From positions 1 to 6,734 of the forward strand of contig CAYUXF010000072.1 in NCBI GenBank assembly GCA_964448755.1: a stretch of DNA of 6,734 bases, in the 5' to 3' direction. The stretch is from CAYUXF01 sp964448755 (GTDB taxonomy: Bacteria > Margulisbacteria > Termititenacia > Termititenacales > CAYUXF01). Shown here in pieces: positions 1 to 6,176 of the stretch; position 1 is the stretch's first letter, and every line of letters begins with the position of its first letter. The position numbers and the translations under genes are program-made. The notes under the pieces are model-generated. The model did no database searches. It saw nothing but the letters and a program-made list of their open reading frames with translations, and was not told where the DNA came from.

Positions 1-29
1 TGAACTCTGTTCAGAACGGCAATTTATGT

Positions 30-35
30 TAAAAT
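30..35 (+). promoter_or_regulatory. Possible -10 element of the protease operon
   Basis: TAAAAT lies 9 nt before the ATG of the S41 protease gene and is the same hexamer found before rnpB (3908-3913) and before the 4465 reading frame (4425-4430). The best -35 match, TGTTCA at 8-13 with a 16-nt spacer, is poor. No Shine-Dalgarno sequence lies between this hexamer and the ATG, so if it is used, transcription would begin within about 3 nt of the start codon. The operon may equally be read through from genes upstream of the window. Confidence 0.3.
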
Positions 36-44
36 TAGCGCCTA

Positions 45-1262
45 ATGAATACACCTAAAAAAACAATTAAACTAAGAACCGCTCTCTTGCTCGCCGTCTT
101 TACTTTTATTATTGGCGCCGGGACCTCCCGCTTGATCGCCGCTTATAGTTACGGCGAGGCCAGCTGGGGTCTGCTTTATCAAGTGCTTGGCATTGTTAAA
201 ACCCAGTATGTTGAAAAAAACTTAGACGACACCTCTTTAATTTACGGCTCGGTCAAGGGGCTGCTCCGCTCATTAGATGACCCCTACACCCGCTTTATTG
301 AACCAAAGTCTTTTGATGAAATGAAAATAAGACTTTCCGGTAACTTTGCCGGTGTCGGCATTCAGATCGGCATGAAAGACCATATTCTTACGGTCATTGC
401 CCCTATTCAAGATACCCCGGCCGATAAAGCTGGCCTTAAGGCGCTGGATAAAATAATGGAGATCAACGGCAAATCGACCGAGGATATGTCACTAGAAGAA
501 GCAGTCTCTTTAATTCGCGGCCCCAAAGGAACAAAAGTTACATTGACTATTTTGCGCGGTGAAAAGAACACAAAAAAAGATTTTACGCTGATCCGCGACA
601 ACATTAAGCTCAAGGCAATTTACAAACAAGAATTGATCGACAAAGAGAAAAAGATCGGCTATATCCACCTGATCACCTTCGAAAGCCAGGACACTACCGA
701 AGAGGTCATTAATGCTTTACAAGAATTAGAAAAACAGGGAATGCAGGGGTTGATCCTCGATCTGCGCAATAACGGCGGCGGGCTTTTGGAAAGTGCCATT
801 GAAATTGGGTCTATCTTTATTAAAGATGGAATTATTGTCCACACCGTTGATCGCGATCAAAATAAAGAAACTTTTGAAGTAACCGACATCGACTATACCT
901 GGTATGACAAACCACTGCTGGTTTTAATTAACGGCGGTTCTGCTTCCGCCTCAGAAATTTTAGCTGGCGCTATTGAGAATAATCAGCGCGGCAAATTAAT
1001 TGGCACCCAGACTTTCGGCAAAGCTTCGGTCCAAAATATTAAGCCTTTTACCGACGGTTCGGCTGTTCTTTTAACTATTGCCAAATATTTAACGCCTAAT
1101 AATAATAATATCCACAAGATAGGTATTACGCCCAATATTGTTGTAGAGATACCTACAGCGACAATAGAAGAGGCCATGAAAGAAGATTATGAATACACGC
1201 AGGAAAAAGATAACCAGCTGCAGGCTGCTTTAAAAGAGATGAGGCTGCTCTTAAAAAAATAA
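45..1262 (+). CDS. ctpA: S41 family carboxyl-terminal processing protease (CtpA/Prc type)
   Basis: Membrane-anchored serine endopeptidase predicted to act on the outer face of the inner membrane, trimming carboxyl ends of envelope proteins. In this family, members often process or activate peptidoglycan hydrolases. The 405-residue length is normal for S41A. A basic start is followed by one hydrophobic segment (about residues 12-33), a typical S41 amino-terminal region with the LDDPYTRF motif (77-84), a PDZ domain (about 95-175, with the GVGIQIG loop) and the peptidase core. The catalytic Ser-Lys pair is visible as S301 in GGSASASE and K326 in FGKASVQ, with Q330 four residues on. The 25-residue Ser-Lys spacing matches characterised members. 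The ATG at 45 is chosen because it gives the full anchor; it has no Shine-Dalgarno. The gene is followed after 4 bp by a YibQ-family deacetylase, the usual partner in envC-ctpA-yibQ clusters. Family call is firm; the substrate is unknown. Confidence 0.95.
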   Translation: MNTPKKTIKLRTALLLAVFTFIIGAGTSRLIAAYSYGEASWGLLYQVLGIVKTQYVEKNLDDTSLIYGSVKGLLRSLDDPYTRFIEPKSFDEMKIRLSGNFAGVGIQIGMKDHILTVIAPIQDTPADKAGLKALDKIMEINGKSTEDMSLEEAVSLIRGPKGTKVTLTILRGEKNTKKDFTLIRDNIKLKAIYKQELIDKEKKIGYIHLITFESQDTTEEVINALQELEKQGMQGLILDLRNNGGGLLESAIEIGSIFIKDGIIVHTVDRDQNKETFEVTDIDYTWYDKPLLVLINGGSASASEILAGAIENNQRGKLIGTQTFGKASVQNIKPFTDGSAVLLTIAKYLTPNNNNIHKIGITPNIVVEIPTATIEEAMKEDYEYTQEKDNQLQAALKEMRLLLKK

Positions 1263-1266
1263 GCCG

Positions 1267-1995
1267 GTGAAAAAATTTCTCTTATTGGTTTTCTTTTCTT
1301 TTTTAACTGCTAATCCCTATATGGCTATTGTCATTGATGACGCCGGATACTCCCTAAAACACTGCCAGGAACTCTTAAAAATAAATGCGCCGCTGAATTT
1401 TGCCGTTATCCCCGGCTTAAGATCTAGTAAAAGCTGTGCGCTAGCTATAAAAAAACACGGACAGGAATTGTTGGTCCATTTTCCCTGGGAATATCTGGGA
1501 GAAAACGATCTAAAACACTACCCTGTTCATCTCACCAGAAAAATGAGCCGCCAGGAGATGGCCGAAATGCTCAACAAGGCCTTTGCAAGCGTCCCGGAAA
1601 GTGACGGTATTAATAATCACATGGGCTCGCAATTTTCCGCCGATGCCGTCGCTGTAGGGACGTTTATGGAGCTTTTTAGTAAGTTTAAAAATGCCAAATA
1701 TTTTTTAGACAGCAATACCAGCCGGGCAACAAAAGGGTATCAGTACGCCAAAAAATATGGTATAAAAACAGCTATTAATAATGTTTTTCTAGATGGACAG
1801 CCTGCTGCGGCCTATTTGGAACAGCAGTTTTTGCAGGCAATTAATTACGCCCGCAAAAACGGCACTGTAATTGCAATTTGTCATGTCAACAGAAAAACAA
1901 CCCGCGATGAACTTGGTAAACTAATGACTAAATATAAAGAACATGTCAATTATGTTCATCTATCGCAGATAATTGAGATCAGGGAGGGCATTTAA
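1267..1995 (+). CDS. Divergent polysaccharide deacetylase family protein (YibQ-like, PF04748)
   Basis: Predicted exported member of the divergent polysaccharide deacetylase family (COG2861), a NodB-like barrel whose members sit beside cell-separation genes; the exact substrate is not established. It has a short hydrophobic signal-like segment (residues 3-15), then the metal-site motif AIVIDDAG (D24, D25). A NFAVIPG strand (44-50), VHFPWE (70-75), NNHMGSQF (116-123, H118) and FLDSNTS (146-152) follow. The last motif is AICHVN (203-208, H206), where many relatives have a GHP motif. Length of 242 residues equals essentially one domain. The GTG start is chosen because the next start candidate, ATG at 1321 (M19), would remove the signal segment. 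It lies 4 bp after the protease stop, with only a weak GCCGG upstream, so translation is probably coupled. The family is clear; catalytic activity is unproven. Confidence 0.9.
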   Translation: MKKFLLLVFFSFLTANPYMAIVIDDAGYSLKHCQELLKINAPLNFAVIPGLRSSKSCALAIKKHGQELLVHFPWEYLGENDLKHYPVHLTRKMSRQEMAEMLNKAFASVPESDGINNHMGSQFSADAVAVGTFMELFSKFKNAKYFLDSNTSRATKGYQYAKKYGIKTAINNVFLDGQPAAAYLEQQFLQAINYARKNGTVIAICHVNRKTTRDELGKLMTKYKEHVNYVHLSQIIEIREGI

Positions 1996-1997
1996 TT

Positions 1998-3392
1998 ATG
2001 ACTATTAAATTTGGGACCGACGGCTGGCGCGCTAAAATGACCGACGAGTTTAATGTTGATAATGTTGAGCGCGTTGCACAAGCTTACATTGATTACTATG
2101 CTGAAAAAGGAACCGCCGATCAGGGCTTTTTTGTCGGCTACGACCACCGCGAAAATTCCGAAGTTTTTGCCCGGACAACTGCTGAGGTAATTTCCGGCAA
2201 CGGCTATCCGGTTTTTTTGGCGCAAAACGCCTGCCCCACACAAGTAACTTCTTTTGTCGTCTTAGAAAAAAAACTGGCCTCCGCGGTAATGATAACGGCC
2301 TCACATAATCCGCCAGAATATAACGGCTTTAAAATTAAAGAACCGGCAGGCTGCTCCTCTTTTCCGGAAACTACCGACGCCATTACCGTTCTAATAGACC
2401 GCAATCCTGTAAAAAAAAGCGACGCAAATATTGAGCTTTACGATCCCAAGCCAGCTTATTTTAAATACATTAATGAGCGGATAGATTTTAAAAAGATCAA
2501 AGAGTCAAAAATTGATATTTTTGTTAATCCGCTCTTTGGCTCAGGTTCCGGCTACATCAGCGCACTGCTCAAGAGCGCCGGCATTGCCTGTACAGAGATC
2601 AACAACCAGCGCGATATTAAGTTTGGCGGCTTTAACCCTGAACCGCTCGATTACAATGTCCCGGATTTTATGGCTTTAATCAAAAAAGCGGGCTCGGCTT
2701 TTGGCGCCGGTTTAATTTTAGACGGCGATGCCGACCGCAACGGCGCCTGTGATACTGACGGCAGTTTTATTAACTCGCAAAAAGTTTTTTCCATTCTCTT
2801 TCATCATTTTGCCGAAAATCTTAAAAAACCGGGCAAGCTGGTCCACGCTTTTAATGGCACAAAGCTGTTAGATAAACTGGCGCAACAGCTCAATCGCGAA
2901 GTGACTGTTACCAAAATAGGGTTTAAGTATATCGCGGAAGAAATTTTAAAAGGCAATGTCTTGATCGGCGGCGAAGAGTCCGGCGGCTACTCCGCCTCCG
3001 GCAATATCCCCGACCGCGACGGTATTTTAAACTCACTCTATTTATTAGAAGTAATGGCCGCAGAAAAGAAAACGCTTGGAGAGATCTATCGGTCGCTGGA
3101 AGAGCGCTTTGGGCCGCATCGTTATGACCGACTGGATCTCCATTTAGAAAATAGCAAAAAAGAGGCCACTATTAAACAGCTTCATGAAGCGCATCCGGAA
3201 CAAATGGCAGGAAAAACTGTTGTTAACAAAGAAATTTTTGACGGCATTAAGCTCCATTTTAACGATGGCAGCTGGCTCTTGTTTAGAGCATCGGGGACCG
3301 AACCGCTTTTAAGAATTTATTGCGAGGCAGCTAGCGAAGAAGACGTGGCAAAAATGTTAGTTGCAGCTAAAGATTTTGCTGAAAAAAGATAA
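1998..3392 (+). CDS. Alpha-D-phosphohexomutase (phosphoglucomutase/phosphomannomutase family)
   Basis: Cytoplasmic enzyme that interconverts hexose 1-phosphate and 6-phosphate through a phosphoserine intermediate, feeding nucleotide-sugar and envelope polymer synthesis. All four family loops are visible: GTDGWR near the start (6-11); the phosphoserine loop TASHNPP (100-106, S102); the magnesium loop DGDADR (242-247); the sugar-specificity loop GGEESGG (324-330); and the phosphate-binding RASGTEPLLR (430-439). At 464 residues it is full length. GEESGG resembles phosphoglucomutases more than the GEQSGH of GlmM or the GEMSGH of PMM/PGM, so a glucose preference is the best guess, but the sequence alone does not settle substrate. 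The ATG at 1998 has a strong GGGAGG (1982-1987) lying inside the last codons of the deacetylase gene. The two genes are 2 bp apart, which indicates one operon. Confidence 0.93.
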   Translation: MTIKFGTDGWRAKMTDEFNVDNVERVAQAYIDYYAEKGTADQGFFVGYDHRENSEVFARTTAEVISGNGYPVFLAQNACPTQVTSFVVLEKKLASAVMITASHNPPEYNGFKIKEPAGCSSFPETTDAITVLIDRNPVKKSDANIELYDPKPAYFKYINERIDFKKIKESKIDIFVNPLFGSGSGYISALLKSAGIACTEINNQRDIKFGGFNPEPLDYNVPDFMALIKKAGSAFGAGLILDGDADRNGACDTDGSFINSQKVFSILFHHFAENLKKPGKLVHAFNGTKLLDKLAQQLNREVTVTKIGFKYIAEEILKGNVLIGGEESGGYSASGNIPDRDGILNSLYLLEVMAAEKKTLGEIYRSLEERFGPHRYDRLDLHLENSKKEATIKQLHEAHPEQMAGKTVVNKEIFDGIKLHFNDGSWLLFRASGTEPLLRIYCEAASEEDVAKMLVAAKDFAEKR

Positions 3393-3400
3393 AGATAACT

Positions 3401-3431
3401 CACCCCCAGCCCCTCTCTTAAAAAGAGAGGG
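3401..3431. repeat. Palindromic, dispersed-type intergenic repeat
   Basis: A run of CACCCCCAG leads into a perfect 9-bp inverted repeat, CCCTCTCTT (3411-3419) and AAGAGAGGG (3423-3431), with an AAA loop. The CACCCCCAGCCCC lead plus CTCTC/GAGAG palindrome is the form of a short repeat scattered through intergenic DNA of many uncultivated bacteria and cyanobacteria (from memory). It has no T-run after it, so it is unlikely to be a classic terminator, though a transcript would fold here between the mutase and RseC-like genes. Only one copy is in the window. Confidence 0.65.
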
Positions 3432-3452
3432 AAGTATAACTAAGGATTACAA

Positions 3453-3848
3453 ATGATAATTAAAGGAAAAGTTTTAAAACTGCTCCCCGACAATCTGGCG
3501 GAAATAGCTTTAACCGATAGTTTTGCTTGTGCCGGCTGTCATGGCTGTCTGGCAGCTGCCGGCAGCTGCGAGGTCAAAACCGTTAATGTCATTAACTCTT
3601 TACAACACCAGGTTGGCGACGATGTTGAGCTGGAAATTCCAGCGGGCTATTATTATAAAGCCTTTTTCTTTGTTTTTATTTTACCGCTGTTCTGTTTGCT
3701 TGCTACTTTAATAATTTTACAAGCATTAAAGATCGATCAAACTATCTCTCTTTTTGCTGCATTTCTTGTCTTTATAAGTTCTTATCATTTTGCAAAAAAA
3801 TACGATCAAAAGATCAAAGAACAAAATGTCTATTTTATGATCAAGTAA
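3453..3848 (+). CDS. rseC: RseC/MucC-family (SoxR-reducing system) membrane protein
   Basis: Small inner-membrane protein of the RseC/MucC family (PF04246). In E. coli, RseC works with the Rsx complex to re-reduce SoxR and is encoded in the sigma-E operon. Here no sigma-E, Rsx or Rnf gene is visible, so its role is open. The cytoplasmic amino part has a four-cysteine cluster, C26, C29, C32 and C39 (CxxCxxCx6C), which could hold an iron-sulphur cluster, then a short beta-rich region ending in GDDVELEIP (55-63). Two hydrophobic segments (about 70-91 and 97-113) are separated by a short KIDQT turn, and a basic tail ends the protein. The 131-residue length is normal. The ATG start has AAGGA at 3442-3446 with a 6-nt spacing. 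It may be transcribed separately from the mutase, since a palindromic repeat separates them. Confidence 0.85.
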   Translation: MIIKGKVLKLLPDNLAEIALTDSFACAGCHGCLAAAGSCEVKTVNVINSLQHQVGDDVELEIPAGYYYKAFFFVFILPLFCLLATLIILQALKIDQTISLFAAFLVFISSYHFAKKYDQKIKEQNVYFMIK

Positions 3849-3884
3849 CCACTGAGCTCATTAAAAAAAGAATCACCTAATAAT

Positions 3885-3913
3885 TAGACATTCGTTTGAA
3901 TTTATTCTAAAAT
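3885..3913 (+). promoter_or_regulatory. Sigma-70-type promoter of rnpB
   Basis: TAGACA (3885-3890, five of six consensus bases) and TAAAAT (3908-3913, five of six) are separated by exactly 17 nt. The predicted start, about 7 nt past the -10, falls at 3919-3920, exactly where the 5' strand of RNase P helix P1 (GGTAAAC) begins. The independent agreement of promoter spacing and RNA end makes this the best-supported promoter in the window. Confidence 0.8.
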
Positions 3914-3919
3914 CGCACC

Positions 3920-4254
3920 GGTAAACTAAATGACCGCTCTTTAATTTATTAAGGAGAGGAAAGTCCGGACTCCGGGAGCCAGCACAGCAGCTAACGGCTG
4001 CCCGCCGTAAGGCGAGGACAAGTGCAACAGAAAGTATGTACGCGTCTTGTTATTGCTATTTCGGCCTGTCCGCAGTAGCTTTAGCGTAGGCGGACTGTAG
4101 TGAAATCAGGTAAACTCTGTGCGGAGCAAGAGCAAATAGGGGGCCAGGTTTGGCTCGACCGTTTTGAAGCCCCGGGTAGCTCGCTTGAGGCCTTTAGCGA
4201 TAAAGGTCCCAGATAAATGGTCATTCTCGACAGAATCCGGCTTATCGGTTTACC
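3920..4254 (+). ncRNA. rnpB: RNase P RNA, bacterial type A
   Basis: Catalytic RNA that removes 5' leaders from pre-tRNAs. The ends pair as helix P1: GGTAAAC at 3920-3926 with GTTTACC at 4248-4254. A compact P3 hairpin (3937-3956) has an 8-bp stem and a TTTA loop. Universally conserved blocks are present in order: GAGGAAAGTCCGGACTCC (3955-3972), CAACAGAAA (4025-4033), GGTAAACTC then GGAGCAAG, CAAATAGG (about 4134-4141), CCCCGGGTAG with the CCA-binding GGT, and CAGAATCCGGCTTAT (4231-4245). The stem in the P12 position carries a palindromic repeat (listed separately). A pyrimidine/T tract (4256-4267) follows and a tRNA begins 15 nt past P1. Ends are set by P1 and may be off by a few bases. Confidence 0.96.
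4068..4095. repeat. Palindromic repeat in the variable P12-region stem of RNase P RNA
   Basis: GTCCGC (4068-4073) pairs with GCGGAC (4090-4095) around a loop containing AGTAGCTTTAGCGTAG. The element, of the form TCCGC-nGTAGCTTTAGCGTAG-GCGGA, looks like a short repeat that I recall as widely scattered in genomes of uncultivated candidate phyla. In RNase P RNA the P12 stem is variable and tolerates insertions, so a repeat landing here would extend the stem without harming the catalytic core. Recognition of the repeat family is from memory; only the inverted repeat is directly seen. Confidence 0.5.
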
Positions 4255-4269
4255 ACTTCTTTTTTTTGG

Positions 4270-4346
4270 GGACGCATAGCTCAGATGGTTAGAGTACATG
4301 CTTGACATGCATGGGGTCACTGGTTCGATTCCAGTTGCGTCCACCA
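4270..4346 (+). tRNA. tRNA-Val (anticodon GAC)
   Basis: A complete 77-nt cloverleaf. The acceptor GGACGCA (4270-4276) pairs with TGCGTCC (4336-4342), followed by discriminator A and encoded CCA. D stem is GCTC/GAGT with one G-U pair. The anticodon stem CATGC/GCATG (4297-4301, 4309-4313) encloses loop TTGACAT with anticodon GAC at 4304-4306, reading GUC and GUU. The T arm ACTGG-TTCGATT-CCAGT spans 4319-4335. It starts 15 nt after RNase P RNA helix P1, with no promoter room between them, so the two are probably one transcript. Confidence 0.96.
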
Positions 4347-4399
4347 GAATACAACCGCCCTCCTTTAGCTGACAATAGCCAAAACCTGCCCCTGAAAAC

Positions 4400-4430
4400 T
4401 TGTGAGTTATCTGTTTTTTGATGGTAAAAT
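4400..4430 (+). promoter_or_regulatory. Extended -10 promoter upstream of the 4465 reading frame
   Basis: TGGTAAAAT at 4422-4430 gives an extended -10 (TGn plus TAAAAT), the same hexamer as the rnpB promoter. A -35-like TTGTGA lies at 4400-4405, but the 19-nt spacer is long, so activity would rely on the TG extension. Predicted transcription would begin near 4437, ahead of the Shine-Dalgarno GAGGG (4451-4455) of the TTG reading frame, and would run on through the AlbA_2-domain gene. Confidence 0.5.
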
Positions 4431-4464
4431 AATCTATTAATTTTTTAGTAGAGGGTAAATTCAT

Positions 4465-4593
4465 TTGGAAGACAAAAAAACACTCCGGCAAAAAGTAGCG
4501 ATTAAACTGATAAATCAATACCTAGAAGAAGTTATAACGGTTTTGTTTAGTGAGTATATACCAATCAAAAAGGATAGCCATGAACATTTATAG
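4465..4593 (+). pseudogene. Short TTG-started frame, possible severed 5' end of a gene
   Basis: A 42-residue frame begins TTG at 4465, 9 nt after GAGGG (4451-4455), and starts LEDKKTLRQKVAIKL. Residues 2-25 look like a charged amphipathic helix and use codons such as CTC, CGG and GCG that match the resident genes. The tail after about codon 26 drifts into AT-rich sequence and stops inside the AlbA_2 gene. It has promoter, Shine-Dalgarno and start but no recognisable whole domain, so I read it as the amino end of a gene cut by the AT-rich insert. The DUF6880-like gene at 6279 appears to lack its amino end and is the natural partner. It could instead be a genuine small protein or a translated leader overlapping the next gene by 14 bp. 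Too short for a homology call by eye. Confidence 0.4.
4570..4574 (+). promoter_or_regulatory. Ribosome binding site fixing the AlbA_2 gene start
   Basis: AAGGA ends 5 nt before the ATG at 4580. The frame is open back to a GTG at 4550, but that codon has no Shine-Dalgarno and would add ten residues unlike the family. The ATG gives the usual opening of AlbA_2 proteins, a short helix followed by the EFK motif. Confidence 0.75.
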
Positions 4594-6070
4594 TGATAGT
4601 TATTTACAAGAGTTAGTAGAGGAATTAATTAAACTTAATGATGAGTGTGAATGGATTGAGTTTAAGGAGAATTGGACTGATGAAAATGATATTGGAGAAT
4701 ATATTTCTGCTTTATCTAATTCTGCAGCATTAAATGGAAAAACTCATGGTTATTTATTGTGGGGCATTGATGATGAAACTAAGAATATTATTGGAACAAC
4801 TTTTACTCCTAAAGAAACCAAAATTGGTAATGAAGAGCTCGAAAACTGGATATTGCGGCGATTAAATCCTAGACTTAATTTTAAATTTTTTAATGTCATG
4901 GTTCAGGAAAAAAAATTGGTATTATTAGAAATACCTGCTGCATATAGAAATCCAGTGTCATTTACACATAATGAATTTATAAGAATTGGATCATATAAAA
5001 AGAAATTAAAAGAATTTACAGATAAAGAGAAACAATTATGGCGAATTTTAGATAATATTTCTTTTGAATCAATTGCTGCCATCAAACATATTGAAGGATC
5101 CAAGGTTCTTGAACTGATTGATTATCCTGCTTATTTTGATCTATTAAAATTATCATTACCAGATGGACATCAAGCAATTTTGAATTCATTGTTGGAAGAA
5201 GATTTAATAACAAAGAATGACTCTGGAAAATATAATATAACTAATTTAGGGGCAATTTTGTTTGCTAGAAAACTTGATGATTTCCCCAAATTAAAAATGA
5301 AAGCAGTAAGGGTCATTCGCTATAAAGGTATTAATAGAATAGAAACAATAAAAGAACAAATAGGAACAAAAGGATATGCGTGTGGCTTTGAAGGCTTAGT
5401 GGATTATGTTAATTCTTTATTGCCAAGTAATGAAGTTATTGGACAGGCACTCCGAAAAGAAGTACCAATGTATCCTGAATTAGCTGTTAGAGAACTTCTT
5501 GCCAATTCAATTATTCACCAAGATTTCTTTGTTAGTGGAACAGAACCATTAATTGAAATTTTTGATGATCGTATGGAAATAACCAATTCTGGAGAGCCTT
5601 TGATAGCAATTGATAAACTATTAAACAGTCCTCCAAAATCTCGCAATGAAAAATTATCGGATATTATGAGAAGATTTGGTATTTGTGAAAGACGAGGATC
5701 TGGTGTAGATAAAATCGTTTTTGAGACTGAATTTTATCAGCTTCCGGCACCATTATTTGAGATTATAGATGGCTTTACAAAATCAACACTTTTTTCTCAC
5801 AAAGAGTTTGATGATATGGATAAAAAAGATAAAGTGAGAGCCTGCTATTTGCACTGTTGTTTGCAATATGCCAGTAGGAAAAAAATGACAAATACATCGC
5901 TTAGAAATCGTTTTGGTTTGTCTGAAAACAAAGGTGCTGTTGTAACTCGCATTATAAAAGCTGCAATTGAAGAAGGTAAAATTGTTAATGACAGTACTTC
6001 TGAATCTAGGAGAGATACCTCTTATGTGCCGTTCTGGAGTGTTTCTGAAAGGAAGTCCCAAAATGATTAG
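4580..6070 (+). CDS. AlbA_2 (Schlafen-core) domain protein with GHKL-type ATPase domain
   Basis: A 496-residue protein of COG2865-like architecture. The amino AlbA_2 domain (about 10-150) has ECEWIEFKENW (22-32), ALSNSAALNGKTHGYLLWGIDD (44-65) and the IGSYKKKL end motif (136-143). A winged-helix-like linker follows (about 190-230). The divergent GHKL/HATPase_c_4 domain (about 290-400) has N-box RELLANSIIHQDF (304-316), ITNSGEP (334-340) and RRGSGVDKI (371-379). A carboxyl winged helix spans about 425-470. Acidic residues E22, E27 and D65 have the spacing (5 and 38) of the catalytic triad in mammalian Schlafen RNases; relatives are also annotated as transcription regulators. It is much more AT-rich than its neighbours, with GAT, AAT and ATT codons dominating, which suggests transfer. 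No partner gene is directly adjacent. Domains are firm; function (regulator, RNA nuclease or defence) is open. Confidence 0.88.
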   Translation: MNIYSDSYLQELVEELIKLNDECEWIEFKENWTDENDIGEYISALSNSAALNGKTHGYLLWGIDDETKNIIGTTFTPKETKIGNEELENWILRRLNPRLNFKFFNVMVQEKKLVLLEIPAAYRNPVSFTHNEFIRIGSYKKKLKEFTDKEKQLWRILDNISFESIAAIKHIEGSKVLELIDYPAYFDLLKLSLPDGHQAILNSLLEEDLITKNDSGKYNITNLGAILFARKLDDFPKLKMKAVRVIRYKGINRIETIKEQIGTKGYACGFEGLVDYVNSLLPSNEVIGQALRKEVPMYPELAVRELLANSIIHQDFFVSGTEPLIEIFDDRMEITNSGEPLIAIDKLLNSPPKSRNEKLSDIMRRFGICERRGSGVDKIVFETEFYQLPAPLFEIIDGFTKSTLFSHKEFDDMDKKDKVRACYLHCCLQYASRKKMTNTSLRNRFGLSENKGAVVTRIIKAAIEEGKIVNDSTSESRRDTSYVPFWSVSERKSQND

Positions 6071-6176
6071 GTTTATGCATAAAAATGGCTTAATTATAGT
6101 AAAAATTGACAGATATTTGATGTGTTTTCTCCCATTTTCGCAAACACCAACTAATTGCGTATCTTACAAAAAACTT

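Noticed and set aside
2050..2404. Minus-strand frames inside the phosphohexomutase gene
   Set aside because: They are shadows of a gene with all catalytic motifs intact; they have no start signals or domains of their own.
3853..3860. TGAGCTCA followed by an A run as a terminator of the rseC-like gene
   Set aside because: The 8-bp palindrome has no loop and is followed by As rather than Ts on the coding strand.
4319..4346. tRNA-Val 3' end as an integrase attachment site for the AT-rich block
   Set aside because: No copy of the tRNA end is found downstream; only TTGCGT (6155-6160) recurs. No integrase is present and the composition change begins some 200 bp after the tRNA.
4081..4518. Minus-strand 145-codon frame containing a TGIEPVTPCMSS...HLSYAS segment
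   Set aside because: It is antisense to tRNA-Val and RNase P RNA. The GIEPVTPC/HLSYAS text is the well-known false protein produced by translating the reverse strand of such tRNA genes.
4550..4579. Ten-residue GTG-started extension of the AlbA_2 protein
   Set aside because: The GTG has no Shine-Dalgarno, while AAGGA is placed correctly for the ATG at 4580, which matches the usual family start.
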